The position numbers were made by a program, and so were the translations under genes. The notes below the pieces were generated by a model. The model made no database searches. It had not been told where the DNA came from and saw nothing but the letters and a program-made list of their open reading frames with translations. From CAYRXE01 sp964428205 (lineage in GTDB: Bacteria > Patescibacteriota > Gracilibacteria > Peribacterales > Peribacteraceae), in assembly GCA_964428205.1 (NCBI GenBank), contig CAYRXE010000002.1, forward strand, positions 1 through 62,048: a stretch of 62,048 nt of DNA, written 5' to 3'. Below, one piece after another: positions 1 through 8,300 of the stretch (positions within the stretch are counted from its first letter, which is position 1; every line of letters starts with the position of its first letter).

Positions 1-185
1 ACGACGTTGCCTGCCTTTGGGCCCTTTTCACCGCTTTCCATGTCGAACTGCACGGTCTGTCCGATGGCCAAAGCCTCAAACTGGCCATTGCAGGCGCTGT
101 GGTGAAAAAATACATCGTCCGATCCCTGGACGGCGATAAAACCGAAACCTTTGTCGGTCTTCGTCTTGATGGTGCCTGTTGCCAT
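1..185 (-). CDS. Cold-shock domain protein (CspA family), C-terminus cut by window edge
   Basis: The reverse complement of 185 down to 1 reads ATG and then an open frame to the window edge. It begins MATGTIKTKTDKGFGFIAV and contains the RNP1-like KGFGFI and RNP2-like DVFFHHSA motifs, followed by GQTVQFDMESGEKGPKAGNV. These are the hallmarks of the small OB-fold cold-shock proteins that bind single-stranded RNA and DNA and melt mRNA structure in the cytoplasm. About 61 residues are visible, so only the last few are missing. There is no recognisable Shine-Dalgarno upstream, as for most genes here. It is probably monocistronic; which cspA paralogue it represents cannot be decided. Confidence 0.93.
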   Translation of the reverse strand, partial: MATGTIKTKTDKGFGFIAVQGSDDVFFHHSACNGQFEALAIGQTVQFDMESGEKGPKAGNV

Positions 186-449
186 AACGATAAAAAGAAA
201 AATAAGTAGAGTGTCTTTCGAAGAGCGTCCATATCCATCTCCCTCGGCAAAGCGAATCAAATGACCTTGGAGCGTAGGCTCTTTTGGCCAAGGAAGCCAG
301 GGGTTTACCTCATTCCACCGACTTTTAAAATCCCGAAAAGAACCCGTTTCTCGTAGGAGAAGCAGGTTTGACGGAGTACCGTGACGTAAGACGCATATCG
401 CGCTTCTCTTCCACAACTTCTCATACACAAGAAACACGTTATCTGCAGG

Positions 450-662
450 ATGGTTGACTGTGGCAAGGCCACGGATGGAAAGCAGTACTGCTCAAAACAC
501 ATGGACGTTGAGGAGCGACGCAAATTACCAACTAACCTTCGTGCGGTCATTCGCTCCTCTTGCTGTGCCGCGAAGTGCACAAGCGGAGAGGCACACGAGA
601 ACGGCGAACAGTACTGTTCGAAATGCAAAGAGGCATGCACGTGGACGAAGGTGGTTGCGTAG
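450..662 (+). CDS. Small tandem zinc-finger-like protein
   Basis: A 70-residue frame carries two copies of a Cys pattern. The second is CX4C (CCAAKC), 12 residues, then YCSKC. The first is CX4C (CRMVDC), 9 residues, then YCSKH. The shared QYCSK core suggests two zinc-binding units of one family. I do not recognise the family. The only standard start (ATG 450) lies after the first Cys of the first unit, while the frame stays open back to 390, so either a non-standard start is used or the 5' end is damaged. It ends 19 nt before the SRPBCC gene, perhaps co-transcribed. Function unknown; a nucleic-acid or metal-binding role is only inference. Confidence 0.5.
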   Translation: MVDCGKATDGKQYCSKHMDVEERRKLPTNLRAVIRSSCCAAKCTSGEAHENGEQYCSKCKEACTWTKVVA

Positions 663-681
663 AATGTGCTAGCATCTTGCC

Positions 682-1113
682 ATGCCAAAGTACTTCATCG
701 AGAAATCGATTCTCATTTCGGCTTCGGTCGACAAAGTGTGGGACATCCTCACCTCCGCAGAGTCTGTGCATGAGTGGTCGCAGTGTTTTGGCGTGGCTGT
801 ACACCCTGAGACAGACTGGAATATGGGAAGCGTGATTATTTGGAAAGACGACAACGGTAAAATAAGAGCCCGCGGCATTGTGACGGCGCACGAAGGACAT
901 CAATTGCTACGCATTGCGTTCGAAGATGCGGTCAGTGTCGTTTATCCCATTTTACCGGGCAAGTATTCCGAAACGTACCGCCTACTCGAAGACGGCAACC
1001 ACACCTTCCTCTCGTTCTACGGTGGGGAAGTGAGCAAAGAAGATCAAGCACACCATGCTCCGCTCTGGGATAAGGCGCTCAAGGAAATGAAGAAGCTTGC
1101 CGAAGAGAAGTAG
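682..1113 (+). CDS. SRPBCC/AHSA1-like ligand-binding protein
   Basis: This 143-aa protein opens with FIEKSILISASVDKVWDILT, the first strand and helix of the START/Bet v1-like (SRPBCC) fold, in which a beta-alpha pattern ending in VWDxLT is typical. It continues with alternating strands and ends in a long helix (WDKALKEMKKLAEEK), the usual lid helix. Relatives include Aha1-domain and polyketide-cyclase-like proteins that bind hydrophobic ligands in a central cavity; the ligand cannot be read from sequence. It has no signal peptide and is likely cytoplasmic. It follows the zinc-finger-like ORF by 19 nt on the same strand. Confidence 0.8.
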   Translation: MPKYFIEKSILISASVDKVWDILTSAESVHEWSQCFGVAVHPETDWNMGSVIIWKDDNGKIRARGIVTAHEGHQLLRIAFEDAVSVVYPILPGKYSETYRLLEDGNHTFLSFYGGEVSKEDQAHHAPLWDKALKEMKKLAEEK

Positions 1114-1125
1114 AACGTTGGCCGA

Positions 1126-1542
1126 CTATTTTTTCTTACGGTGATGCCCGCATCGACATCCGCCTTTCTCCTTCACCATCCCCTTAAAATAATCTTTCCC
1201 GTAATCGTACGAGAGCTCTTCACCGGGTTTAATATTTCGGATGGCGCTAATGAACACGCGCTTGCCTTCGAGGTTGGCTTCGCAGTTGGGTTTGCACGAA
1301 TGGTTGATGTAGCGCGCGAGGTTCTTACGCGTGGTGCCGTCGATGGTGAAGTTTGTGTCTTCGATATCGAAAAGATACTGACCTCCTTTTTTCTCCGCCT
1401 CTTCATCAGTGATGATTGTGCCCCAGTACTCAATGACAAATTGCTTTCTCTTGATGGGTGACTCTGTAAAAAGACCAAGACCAGCATTGCTCTTTTTTAC
1501 TACGAAATGATGTCTCGAACGTCGAGGTTTGGGATACGACAT
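1126..1542 (-). CDS. SET-domain protein lysine methyltransferase
   Basis: The 138-aa protein is an almost bare SET domain. It shows the N-terminal GLGLFT motif, the cofactor-binding YINHSCKPNCEA motif (NHSC box) around residues 77-88, and the GEELSYDYG motif near residue 108. It ends with a post-SET-like GCRCGHH cluster that could bind zinc with the NHSC cysteine. The family transfers methyl groups from S-adenosylmethionine to protein lysines; bacterial substrates are mostly unknown. No signal peptide, so cytoplasmic. It is transcribed toward the SRPBCC gene and shares its strand with the adjacent tRNA-Glu, 18 nt away. Confidence 0.9.
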   Translation of the reverse strand: MSYPKPRRSRHHFVVKKSNAGLGLFTESPIKRKQFVIEYWGTIITDEEAEKKGGQYLFDIEDTNFTIDGTTRKNLARYINHSCKPNCEANLEGKRVFISAIRNIKPGEELSYDYGKDYFKGMVKEKGGCRCGHHRKKK

Positions 1543-1559
1543 AATGAAGGGAGTGATGT

Positions 1560-1634
1560 TGGCAGCCCCACGGGGAGTTGAACCCCGCTTTCCAGGATGA
1601 GAACCTAGCGTCCTAGCCGATAGACGATGGGGCC
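1560..1634 (-). tRNA. tRNA-Glu, anticodon CUC
   Basis: The minus strand folds as a cloverleaf. The acceptor arms GGCCCCA and TGGGGCT pair with one G-U. The D-arm is GTCTATCGGCTAGGAC. The anticodon stem CTAGG/CCTGG closes the loop TTCTCAT, giving anticodon CTC. The T-arm is CGGGG TTCAACT CCCCG. The 3' CCA is encoded (TGG at 1560-1562 on the plus strand). It reads GAG codons. A second Glu tRNA with anticodon UUC is at 45527-45601. Confidence 0.95.
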
Positions 1635-1715
1635 GCAGAACAAATGATCAGCCGCAACTCTCCAGGTCGCGGGACACCGAGTATAAGGGAGTATAATGGC
1701 TCTGCCAACGCTCCT

Positions 1716-1970
1716 ATGTCTCATTTTGTGTACCTCGCACGGTGTTCCGATGGGTCCCTGTATTGCGGAACCTGCCTGGATCCTGTTGCCCGTGAGGCCA
1801 AACACAACGACGGCAAAGGTGCCAAATACACGCGTGGCAGAAGGCCGGTGAAGTTCGTGTACATCAAAAGAAGCAGGGGACTGAGTGATGCACGTAAGCT
1901 GGAAGCAAGGATGAAGAGGCTCACCAAAGATCAAAAAGAAGAGATCGTTCGCGGTACGCTCAAGCCATGA
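1716..1970 (+). CDS. GIY-YIG nuclease-superfamily protein (YhbQ-like)
   Basis: From ATG 1716 the 84-aa protein starts MSHFVYLARCSDGSLYCG, a GIY-YIG motif (VYL and LYCG). It continues with DPVAREAKHN holding the conserved Arg and His, then KGAKYTRGRRPVKFVY, and ends with the helical KLEARMKRLTKDQK segment. These match the UPF0213/YhbQ single-domain group, whose substrate is uncertain. Frames further upstream lack family similarity, so 1716 is the chosen start. The stop codon overlaps the next gene's ATG (ATGA at 1967), implying translational coupling. Other GIY-YIG proteins here are UvrC and the ORF at 37963. Confidence 0.88.
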   Translation: MSHFVYLARCSDGSLYCGTCLDPVAREAKHNDGKGAKYTRGRRPVKFVYIKRSRGLSDARKLEARMKRLTKDQKEEIVRGTLKP

Positions 1971-2941
1971 TGCACCTTCGCTGGTGGACAGTCGGCGCTG
2001 CGATACTCCTGATTATTGTCGGTGGGCTTTGGTACTGGCACACGGCTCCCGATCGTGAACTTGCGCGGTATCTTTCGCTCGAGGAACAAGTGCGCACCAT
2101 CACGCTCCAAGATGGAGCGCCATTGGCAGTGACGTTTCTTCAAGAGCACATCAATCGCGATCCTTCCATCGCGAACTTCTGTCATCCGCTCGCACACGAG
2201 ATAGGGCAGACGGCCGTGGATGAAGTGGGTTTTGAGCATGCACTGCGTTTTGAATTCGACATCTGCGGATCAGGCTACGTGCACGGTGTTGTAGAGAAAC
2301 ACATGAAAGGCATCCCTGATATCGTCGCGTCGTTGCAGAGCATTTGCCCGCCGGAGTCACCCAGGTGTTTCCATGGAATCGGTCATGGCCTCATGCTTCG
2401 TAGTGAAAACGATCTTCCTAATTCGCTCAAGCATTGCCATACATTCACCCAAAAGTGGCAGCGCGTGCAGTGTGCCGAAGGAGTCTTTATGGAGAACTTC
2501 GAGGCGGATTTTTTAGGTCACTCTACGGACTATTTGGATCCTCGTGATCCGTACTTCCCATGTCGCGGTCAGGATGTTGTGGACGAAGGAGTCTGTGCGT
2601 TCTATGTGCCGCGGTACTTCATCGAAACCCGAGGATCGGACTACGACAGCCTTATTGCTTATTGTAATGATGTCCCCGAAGGTCCACGCGATGCGTGCTT
2701 CAAGGGTGTTGGAGACACCGCCATGAAGTTTCGCATCAGCGATCCACTCTTCGCCAAGTCCCTGTGCGAGAAAGTCCCTGCCGATAAACGTCACTACTGC
2801 ATCCAAGGTATGACGAGCTATTTCATCGTGCACTTTGCCTCGGCCAAGAAGGGGAATGAGCTCTGTATCCTCCTTATGGAGCAAGACCGCCCTGCGTGCG
2901 TAAAGATCGTGAAGGAGAGCATGGCGGCATACCCGGGATAG
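1967..2941 (+). CDS. Membrane-anchored Cys/His-repeat protein of unknown function
   Basis: The 324-aa protein has one N-terminal membrane segment (about residues 7-25, AAILLIIVGGLWYW) followed by a long extracytoplasmic part. The latter repeats a motif around Cys-x-x-Gly and His: FCHPLAHEIGQ, CGSGYVHGVVEKH, CFHGIGHGLM, CAEGVFMEN, CFKGVGD, CIQGMTSYF. About fifteen cysteines and many histidines suggest stacked disulfide-bonded helical repeats or metal sites. I know similar Cys-Gly-His repeat proteins only as hypothetical proteins, so no function is assigned. It overlaps the GIY-YIG gene by ATGA and precedes the PH-domain gene by 20 nt. A neighbouring DsbB homologue (40150) could supply disulfides. 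Confidence 0.75.
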   Translation: MMHLRWWTVGAAILLIIVGGLWYWHTAPDRELARYLSLEEQVRTITLQDGAPLAVTFLQEHINRDPSIANFCHPLAHEIGQTAVDEVGFEHALRFEFDICGSGYVHGVVEKHMKGIPDIVASLQSICPPESPRCFHGIGHGLMLRSENDLPNSLKHCHTFTQKWQRVQCAEGVFMENFEADFLGHSTDYLDPRDPYFPCRGQDVVDEGVCAFYVPRYFIETRGSDYDSLIAYCNDVPEGPRDACFKGVGDTAMKFRISDPLFAKSLCEKVPADKRHYCIQGMTSYFIVHFASAKKGNELCILLMEQDRPACVKIVKESMAAYPG

Positions 2942-2961
2942 GTGGTAGAATTGGCTCTCAC

Positions 2962-3543
2962 ATGCGCATTCTCGCCCTCCAAACCGATCCGAATAAACTC
3001 AAAGCAGGGTTTATGTCCGCAGACGAGCGCGAGCTTACGACGGCGCATTTTCACTGGTTCAAATTCTTTGGTCCGTTCATGTGGACGGGATTTTTTACGC
3101 TAGGTGTCATTGCTCTGGGAGTGTGGTTGCCCATGCAATTCGAATTCTCGGTGGGCATCGTGGAGCCGATCTTGTTCCTCTTTTGGATCATCGTCGTGTT
3201 TCCCACTCTTCTGCGCGCTTACATTGATTGGAAGTACGACTTCATCGTCATCACCACAGACAAAGTTGTGATTGTTGATCAGTCGTCTATTTTCCGTCAG
3301 CGCATTACACCTATTAACCTCGAGAACGTGTCTGGGGTCTCGACCGAAACACAGTTCTGGAATCTGTTTCGCTTTGGCACGTTGCATTTGGACCTCACCG
3401 AAAGCGCTGGTGCCGAACACACACTTCGCTACGTGAAGCACGCACACGCTGTGGCAACCGCGGTTACTGAGGCGCTCACTATTTTCCAGCGCCGCAAGGA
3501 TCTTCGTCGGTACCCGCACGGAGAGGTAAAAGACGAGGTTTGA
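2962..3543 (+). CDS. Bacterial PH-domain (YdbS/DUF304-like) membrane protein
   Basis: Starting at ATG 2962 the 193-aa protein has two hydrophobic segments (about residues 36-56 and 63-84, the second containing PILFLFWIIVVFPTLL). A bacterial pleckstrin-homology domain follows: YDFIVITTDKVVIVDQSS, then RQRITPINLENVSGVSTE and FRFGTLHLDL. This strand order is typical of the bPH2/DUF304 family, found in small membrane proteins of unclear role, often envelope stress or membrane organisation. The upstream in-frame extension overlaps the preceding gene and lacks similarity, so it is not used. It lies 20 nt after the Cys/His-repeat protein, probably in the same operon. Confidence 0.82.
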   Translation: MRILALQTDPNKLKAGFMSADERELTTAHFHWFKFFGPFMWTGFFTLGVIALGVWLPMQFEFSVGIVEPILFLFWIIVVFPTLLRAYIDWKYDFIVITTDKVVIVDQSSIFRQRITPINLENVSGVSTETQFWNLFRFGTLHLDLTESAGAEHTLRYVKHAHAVATAVTEALTIFQRRKDLRRYPHGEVKDEV

Positions 3544-3550
3544 TTAAGAA

Positions 3551-3605
3551 CCAATCACCAAATCACAATGACCAATTGGTTATTGGAGCTTGGTGCTTGG
3601 TCATT
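3551..3605. repeat. ACCAA-type imperfect inverted repeat between two genes
   Basis: The intergenic stretch is built from ACCAAT/ACCAA units on the left and TTGGT/TTGG units on the right. The outer arms AATGACCAA (3567-3575) and TTGGTCATT (3597-3605) are a perfect 9-bp inverted repeat. Transcribed RNA would form a hairpin, but there is no U-tract, so this looks more like a dispersed palindromic repeat than a normal terminator. Confidence 0.6.
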
Positions 3606-3624
3606 CCCACGATAAGATTCTCTT

Positions 3625-4905
3625 ATGAGATTATCCACGTTATTCACGAAAACATCGAAAGAACGCGTTGCCGATGCCGATAGCAAGAACGCCGATCTGC
3701 TCGTGCGCGCAGGTTTCGTCTGGAAGACCATGGCTGGTGCCTACTCGTACCTGCCACTGGGTTTGAAGGTGATGCACAAGATCGAACAGATCGTCCGGGA
3801 GGAGATGGATGCCATTGGCGGTCAGGAATTACTCCTCTCTGCATTTGGTCCAAAGGAGTATTGGGAGAAGACCGGTCGTTGGGACCAAAAAGTTATGGAT
3901 GTGCTCTTCCATGTGCCTGGAGCAGGAGACCATGAGTACGCGCTCAACCCTACACACGAAGAAATCATCACGCCGCTCGCGATGCAGTACGTAAAGAGCT
4001 ACCGCGATCTTCCTTTTGCTGCGTATCAAATCCAGACCAAGTTCCGTAACGAGCTTAGGGTAAAGTCCGGCATCTTGCGTGGTCGCGAGTTCCTCATGAA
4101 GGACTTGTACTCCTTCCACACCGACCAAGCAGACCTCGAGAAGTTCTATGCCAAAGCACAAGGTGCCTACATGAAGGTGTTTGATCGCTGCGGCCTTGGC
4201 GATATGACGTATCTCACGTATGCATCCGGTGGCACCTTCTCTAAGTACAGCCACGAGTATCAGATTGTTCTGCCACAGGGCGAAGACACCATTTACGTGA
4301 GTCTGGAAGCCGAAAAGAAGGGTATGCGCATTGCCGTGAATAAAGAGATCTACGAAGAAGGTAAAACCGAGTGCCCTGTCACCGGTGGTAAGGAGTTCCG
4401 CGAAACCCAGGCGAGTGAAGCAGGCAATATCTTCCAGCTTGGTACCAAGTTCTCATCTCCATTTGGTCTCCAGTACAACGGCGAAGACGGCAAGCGCCAC
4501 GATGTGGTGATGGGTTGCTACGGAATCGGCATCAGTCGCTTGATGGGTATTGCTGCCGAAGCATTCTCCGATGACGCCGGTCTCGTGTGGCCACGAAATA
4601 TCTGTCCTGCAGATGTGCACATCGTTGCCATCGCAAAATCTGCCGATGAAGAGTCCTTCAAGAAGGCGACAGAACTCTATGAGCTCCTCACAAAGACGTA
4701 CAAATTAGATTGTCTCTTCGATGATCGCACCGATGTGACCGTTGGTTCCAAGATGGCCGATGCCGATCTTATCGGCGCGCCATACCGCGTGGTGATTTCG
4801 CCAAAGACGCTCGAAAAGAAGGAATTCGAGATCAAAGGCCGTGCCACAGGATCCGTCGAAATGCGCGACGAAGCAGCATTCCTGCGTATGATCGGGGTTG
4901 CGTAA
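3625..4905 (+). CDS. proS: Proline-tRNA ligase, short form without editing domain
   Basis: This 426-aa class II synthetase charges tRNA-Pro in the cytoplasm. Class II motif 1 lies near PLGLKVMHKIEQIVREEMD. Motif 2 is FRNELRVKSGILRGREFLMK, with the ATP-binding Arg. Motif 3 is GCYGIGISRLMGI. The C-terminal anticodon-binding domain contains DDRTDVTVGSKMADADLIG. The roughly 180-residue insertion that edits Ala-tRNA-Pro in bacterial-type enzymes is absent between motifs 2 and 3, so this is the short bacterial form known from several lineages. No separate editing protein is evident in the window. No clear Shine-Dalgarno. Confidence 0.96.
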   Translation: MRLSTLFTKTSKERVADADSKNADLLVRAGFVWKTMAGAYSYLPLGLKVMHKIEQIVREEMDAIGGQELLLSAFGPKEYWEKTGRWDQKVMDVLFHVPGAGDHEYALNPTHEEIITPLAMQYVKSYRDLPFAAYQIQTKFRNELRVKSGILRGREFLMKDLYSFHTDQADLEKFYAKAQGAYMKVFDRCGLGDMTYLTYASGGTFSKYSHEYQIVLPQGEDTIYVSLEAEKKGMRIAVNKEIYEEGKTECPVTGGKEFRETQASEAGNIFQLGTKFSSPFGLQYNGEDGKRHDVVMGCYGIGISRLMGIAAEAFSDDAGLVWPRNICPADVHIVAIAKSADEESFKKATELYELLTKTYKLDCLFDDRTDVTVGSKMADADLIGAPYRVVISPKTLEKKEFEIKGRATGSVEMRDEAAFLRMIGVA

Positions 4906-4938
4906 TTACCCCGCAAAGCTAGGGGTGATTCTGCTGAA

Positions 4939-5349
4939 TCAGAACCAGAAGCCCATCAAGAGCCACGTGACGACGAGTCCAAAGAGGATTCCTCCCACGA
5001 CTTCTTTAAACGAGTGACCAAGCCTTACTTTAAGGCGCTTCCAGCGCTGCAAGCGGTTGAGGATCTCGGCCTGTTCACCAATCGCTCTGCGACTGTGGAA
5101 GGCGTCGTACCACACAATCGCGGCGAACGTGAAGGCGATAGCGAACTCAATCGATTCAATACCCGACGTGTGCTGCACGAGTACCAAGAGAGAGGTGACA
5201 AATGCAGAGTGTGTACTTGGCATGCCGCCACTCTGGAAGAGTTTCTCGTCCCAGTTACCACTCTTCACTCCGTGCCACAAAATTTTCGCAAAGTCAGAGA
5301 GCAGTGCGACGGCGAGTGGAAGGAGGAAGAAGGGGATGTGAGCGTACAT
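4939..5349 (-). CDS. DUF212 (divergent PAP2/YuiD-like) membrane protein
   Basis: The 136-aa protein has the DUF212 signature SGGMPSTHSAFVTSLLVLV, followed by WYDAFHSRRAIGEQAEILN (canonical DxxxVRRxxGxQA) and RLGHSFKEVVGGILFG. Three or four hydrophobic segments place it in the membrane. The family is distantly related to PAP2 acid phosphatases. The substrate is unknown; a lipid phosphate is plausible. It converges on proS and follows the giant-protein operon on the same strand by about 18 nt, so it could be the operon's last gene. Confidence 0.9.
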   Translation of the reverse strand: MYAHIPFFLLPLAVALLSDFAKILWHGVKSGNWDEKLFQSGGMPSTHSAFVTSLLVLVQHTSGIESIEFAIAFTFAAIVWYDAFHSRRAIGEQAEILNRLQRWKRLKVRLGHSFKEVVGGILFGLVVTWLLMGFWF

Positions 5350-5367
5350 AGCATTGAGTAGTGTAGC

Positions 5368-8300
5368 TTACGCGGCGTTCTGGATAGGAACTTCGTAGAC
5401 ATTCTGAGGATTACTAGGCAGCCAGAAGCGGATTTTCACAGCACCCGGGTCTGTAATACTACCTTCGCCAAGGTGTTGTTTTGTCTGGTTGAGTGAGAGT
5501 ACCTCGCTCTTCCTTCCATCTGCATATACGCATTGCCACTTCATACTTGGAAAAGGCAGACGGAAATAGAATTCTTGGGATCTGCGCATTAATGGAGTGC
5601 TAGTTTTTGTGTTCCAGAGCTGTACGTCGAGCGGCTGGTCAATAGTCGTGCCAGTTTTGGCATCTGCGTTCCTTACTTCTTTTTCAATCATCCAGAATGC
5701 AGCTTCATGTTTTTCGTTGATGGTTTTTAGAATAAGACCAATACGATTCCATTCGGTGCGCTGTGCTTGGCGCGCAGGGGAAAGAGATGAGTGCTTGTTC
5801 TCGTAGAGACCAACTCCGGCAGGCTGCCACGTGTTGCTCTTCGTGTCGCTCCATGCCCAAACACTGCCATTGAGTTTTACCGACATGCTCTCGCCTTCAC
5901 CCTGGAAGAGATACGAACCATCAGGCTGTAGCACGCCTCCTTTGAGTTCCATGAGCTTTGTGCCCATTGAAATCTGTTCGTTTTGTTCCAGAGGCCTCTT
6001 TTCATACTTATAAGGCAGGGGATTATCTAAGAGCCAAGACATTTCCAGCTGTTCGAACCCTTCTGAGCCGTGCTCAGGGATGACTGCTAAGTACGCACCT
6101 TTGCCCTCCAGTTCTGTTCGTTGAATCAGCTTCTCGCGAATACCCAAGCGAATACCGTCGTTTTGGAATTTGATAGGTTCGGTGTGAAGAATGCTTCTTA
6201 TCCTGGTTTGAGCCGCAAGCACATCTTCGTAGCGAATACTTCCAGGCTGTTTGAAGAGCGCTTCGGATTGATTGCGCAATTCTGTGCGAAGCATATCGGA
6301 TGCCATCACGATAGCAGTACGCTTGTGTAGGCTGTCACCGGGTCCAATTTTGTCGTAATCGGTTTCTTCTAATCTGCGGCGCAAGAAGTTAACGTCGTCT
6401 TCCACACTCAGGAGCAGCATTTCGCGAATACGTGTCTTGGCAGTCAGTTCCTTACGAGGCTCTACAGAGCTTTTCACAAAATTTATACCATCTGCCAATT
6501 CTTGATGACGATTGTTGAACTGTTGTTCTACAACTGCTTGTTTCTTTTTCCATCGTTCATCAACAGCTGCCCTGCCTTCATCTTCAGGATGATCACCAAA
6601 GTCGCTCAGTTTGTATCCATTGATGTCGTATTCTTCACCCAAACTTTGCGCCTGGCGTCCTTTTGCGCACAAATCTGCAAAGATACGTGCTTTGGCAAAC
6701 ACGTGTTCATCAACACTCGTCTCACCTGATCTACCCACATACTTCATGGCATCCAAAAGGTAGATGTCAAAACGCTTCTTAAAATTTTCTTTTGATTCTC
6801 CCATGCCGGGGTTCAAGCGTGCCGTTTGCACAAGGTATGCTTTGCAAAGCTCGCGAATTTGAGAATCTCCTGATTGCCTGCCAATTTCTGAGGCATCGGA
6901 CCACGAAGCCATAGAATAGAGCGCCGAGCCAAAGCTGCGAGGGTCACTTTCACTTTTTTGACGAAGTTGTACGAGGATATTGGCAGGAGTCTGATTGAGA
7001 TATTCCTTGTACGTACCGTAGACATCGGTGGCAATTGCTTCGACCTGTTTCCAGCCTTCCACTCCTACGCTTATGGCAAGAGCGACTGGGATAAGAACCA
7101 CGCTTGCCGTAGCGGCAACGCCGCTGACGAATGCGAGGGTGCCCACCACAACCGCAACGGTGTTTACGCCGAGGTTCGTGCCATGGATGATCCTTGTAGT
7201 TTCGTACAATTTTTGCAGTTCCTTGTTGCCTGTCTTTTTAACGTGGTCGATCTTGAGTTCGTTATCCATCAAGTCTTGGTATGCCATGTACGCAGCAAAC
7301 ACATCTGCGCCCACACCGAGCATGCGCAAAGCCACAACGGCCTTACTTGCCTTGTTGGCCATGCCCATGACCTTGCCGACTTCGGCCTCCTGGCCAGTGG
7401 CGATAGCTCCTTTAAACAGCTTCAATCCTTCTGGAGAGGATTGTAACTTCGTAATCATTTTTTCTGTTGCACCACCTTCGCGAAGTACTTGGAGAATTTT
7501 GGCGTCGTCTGCATTTGGTCCAAGTGCGAGGAGTTTGCTGTTAAGCGCCTTTGTTCCTTCTACACCTTCAGCAGCAGCTTTTGCGGGTGTTCCTGCTGGA
7601 GCTTTAGCTCCTGGATTTGCAGGAGGGGGTGCTTTGGGTGCGGACTTTGCCGCAGCGCCTGCGGCGGCTTTTTCTGCTTTGGTGAAATCATCGGCTGCAC
7701 CGCCAGCAGCTTTCCACGCAGCTGAGTCTTTGCCTGCCTTAAGGAAGTCGTCGGCAGTGGCTCCTAACGATCGCAACTCCTTGCAAGCAGCTGTCCTCGC
7801 AGCTTCGTCCAGATGCGTGGTTGCGTGCAGGAGATCGTCCATTTCGGCTCCAGCGGCCAATAGCTCTGTTGCGCTATGACCTACTTTCATAAGGTCTTCT
7901 GCCTTCGCAAATTTAACCATGAGCATCTTGTACAGCTCATCTTGGTATGCGATTTCTTTTCCTTTGAATGCATCTGCCCACTTCCAGAACTTCGCAGTTC
8001 TCAGTTTTCCGGGAACTTCTTTTAAGCGCAGTTCTTTCACACGCATTTTGCGTTGCACGAACTCTCTCAGTTGTGTGCGCTTGGTGACAAGATCGGTTTC
8101 ATTTCGCAATGAAGCACCGATTTCGTTTGCCACCTTCATGAGATCTGCATCGGATCCCGTTTCGATGATACCAATGATTTCTGGGCGGATGTTTGCATGG
8201 GCAAGCGCGTTGTTGATGCGTCTTCCTTCGAGGAACCCGAACATTTTGATGATTTTGACGTCGTGTGCGGTTTTCACCATGCCGCGCACCATGTTGATTT

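Noticed and set aside
605..620. Palindrome CGAACAGTACTGTTCG resembling a LexA box
   Set aside because: The spacing between GAAC and GTTC is 6 rather than 4, it lies inside coding sequence, and the codons for EQYCS explain it. A similar palindrome at 481-492 has the same cause.
305..688. Open minus-strand frame of 127 codons with FEQYC repeats
   Set aside because: It mirrors the plus-strand zinc-finger-like ORF because the repeated codons form near-palindromes. It overlaps the SRPBCC start and has poor composition.
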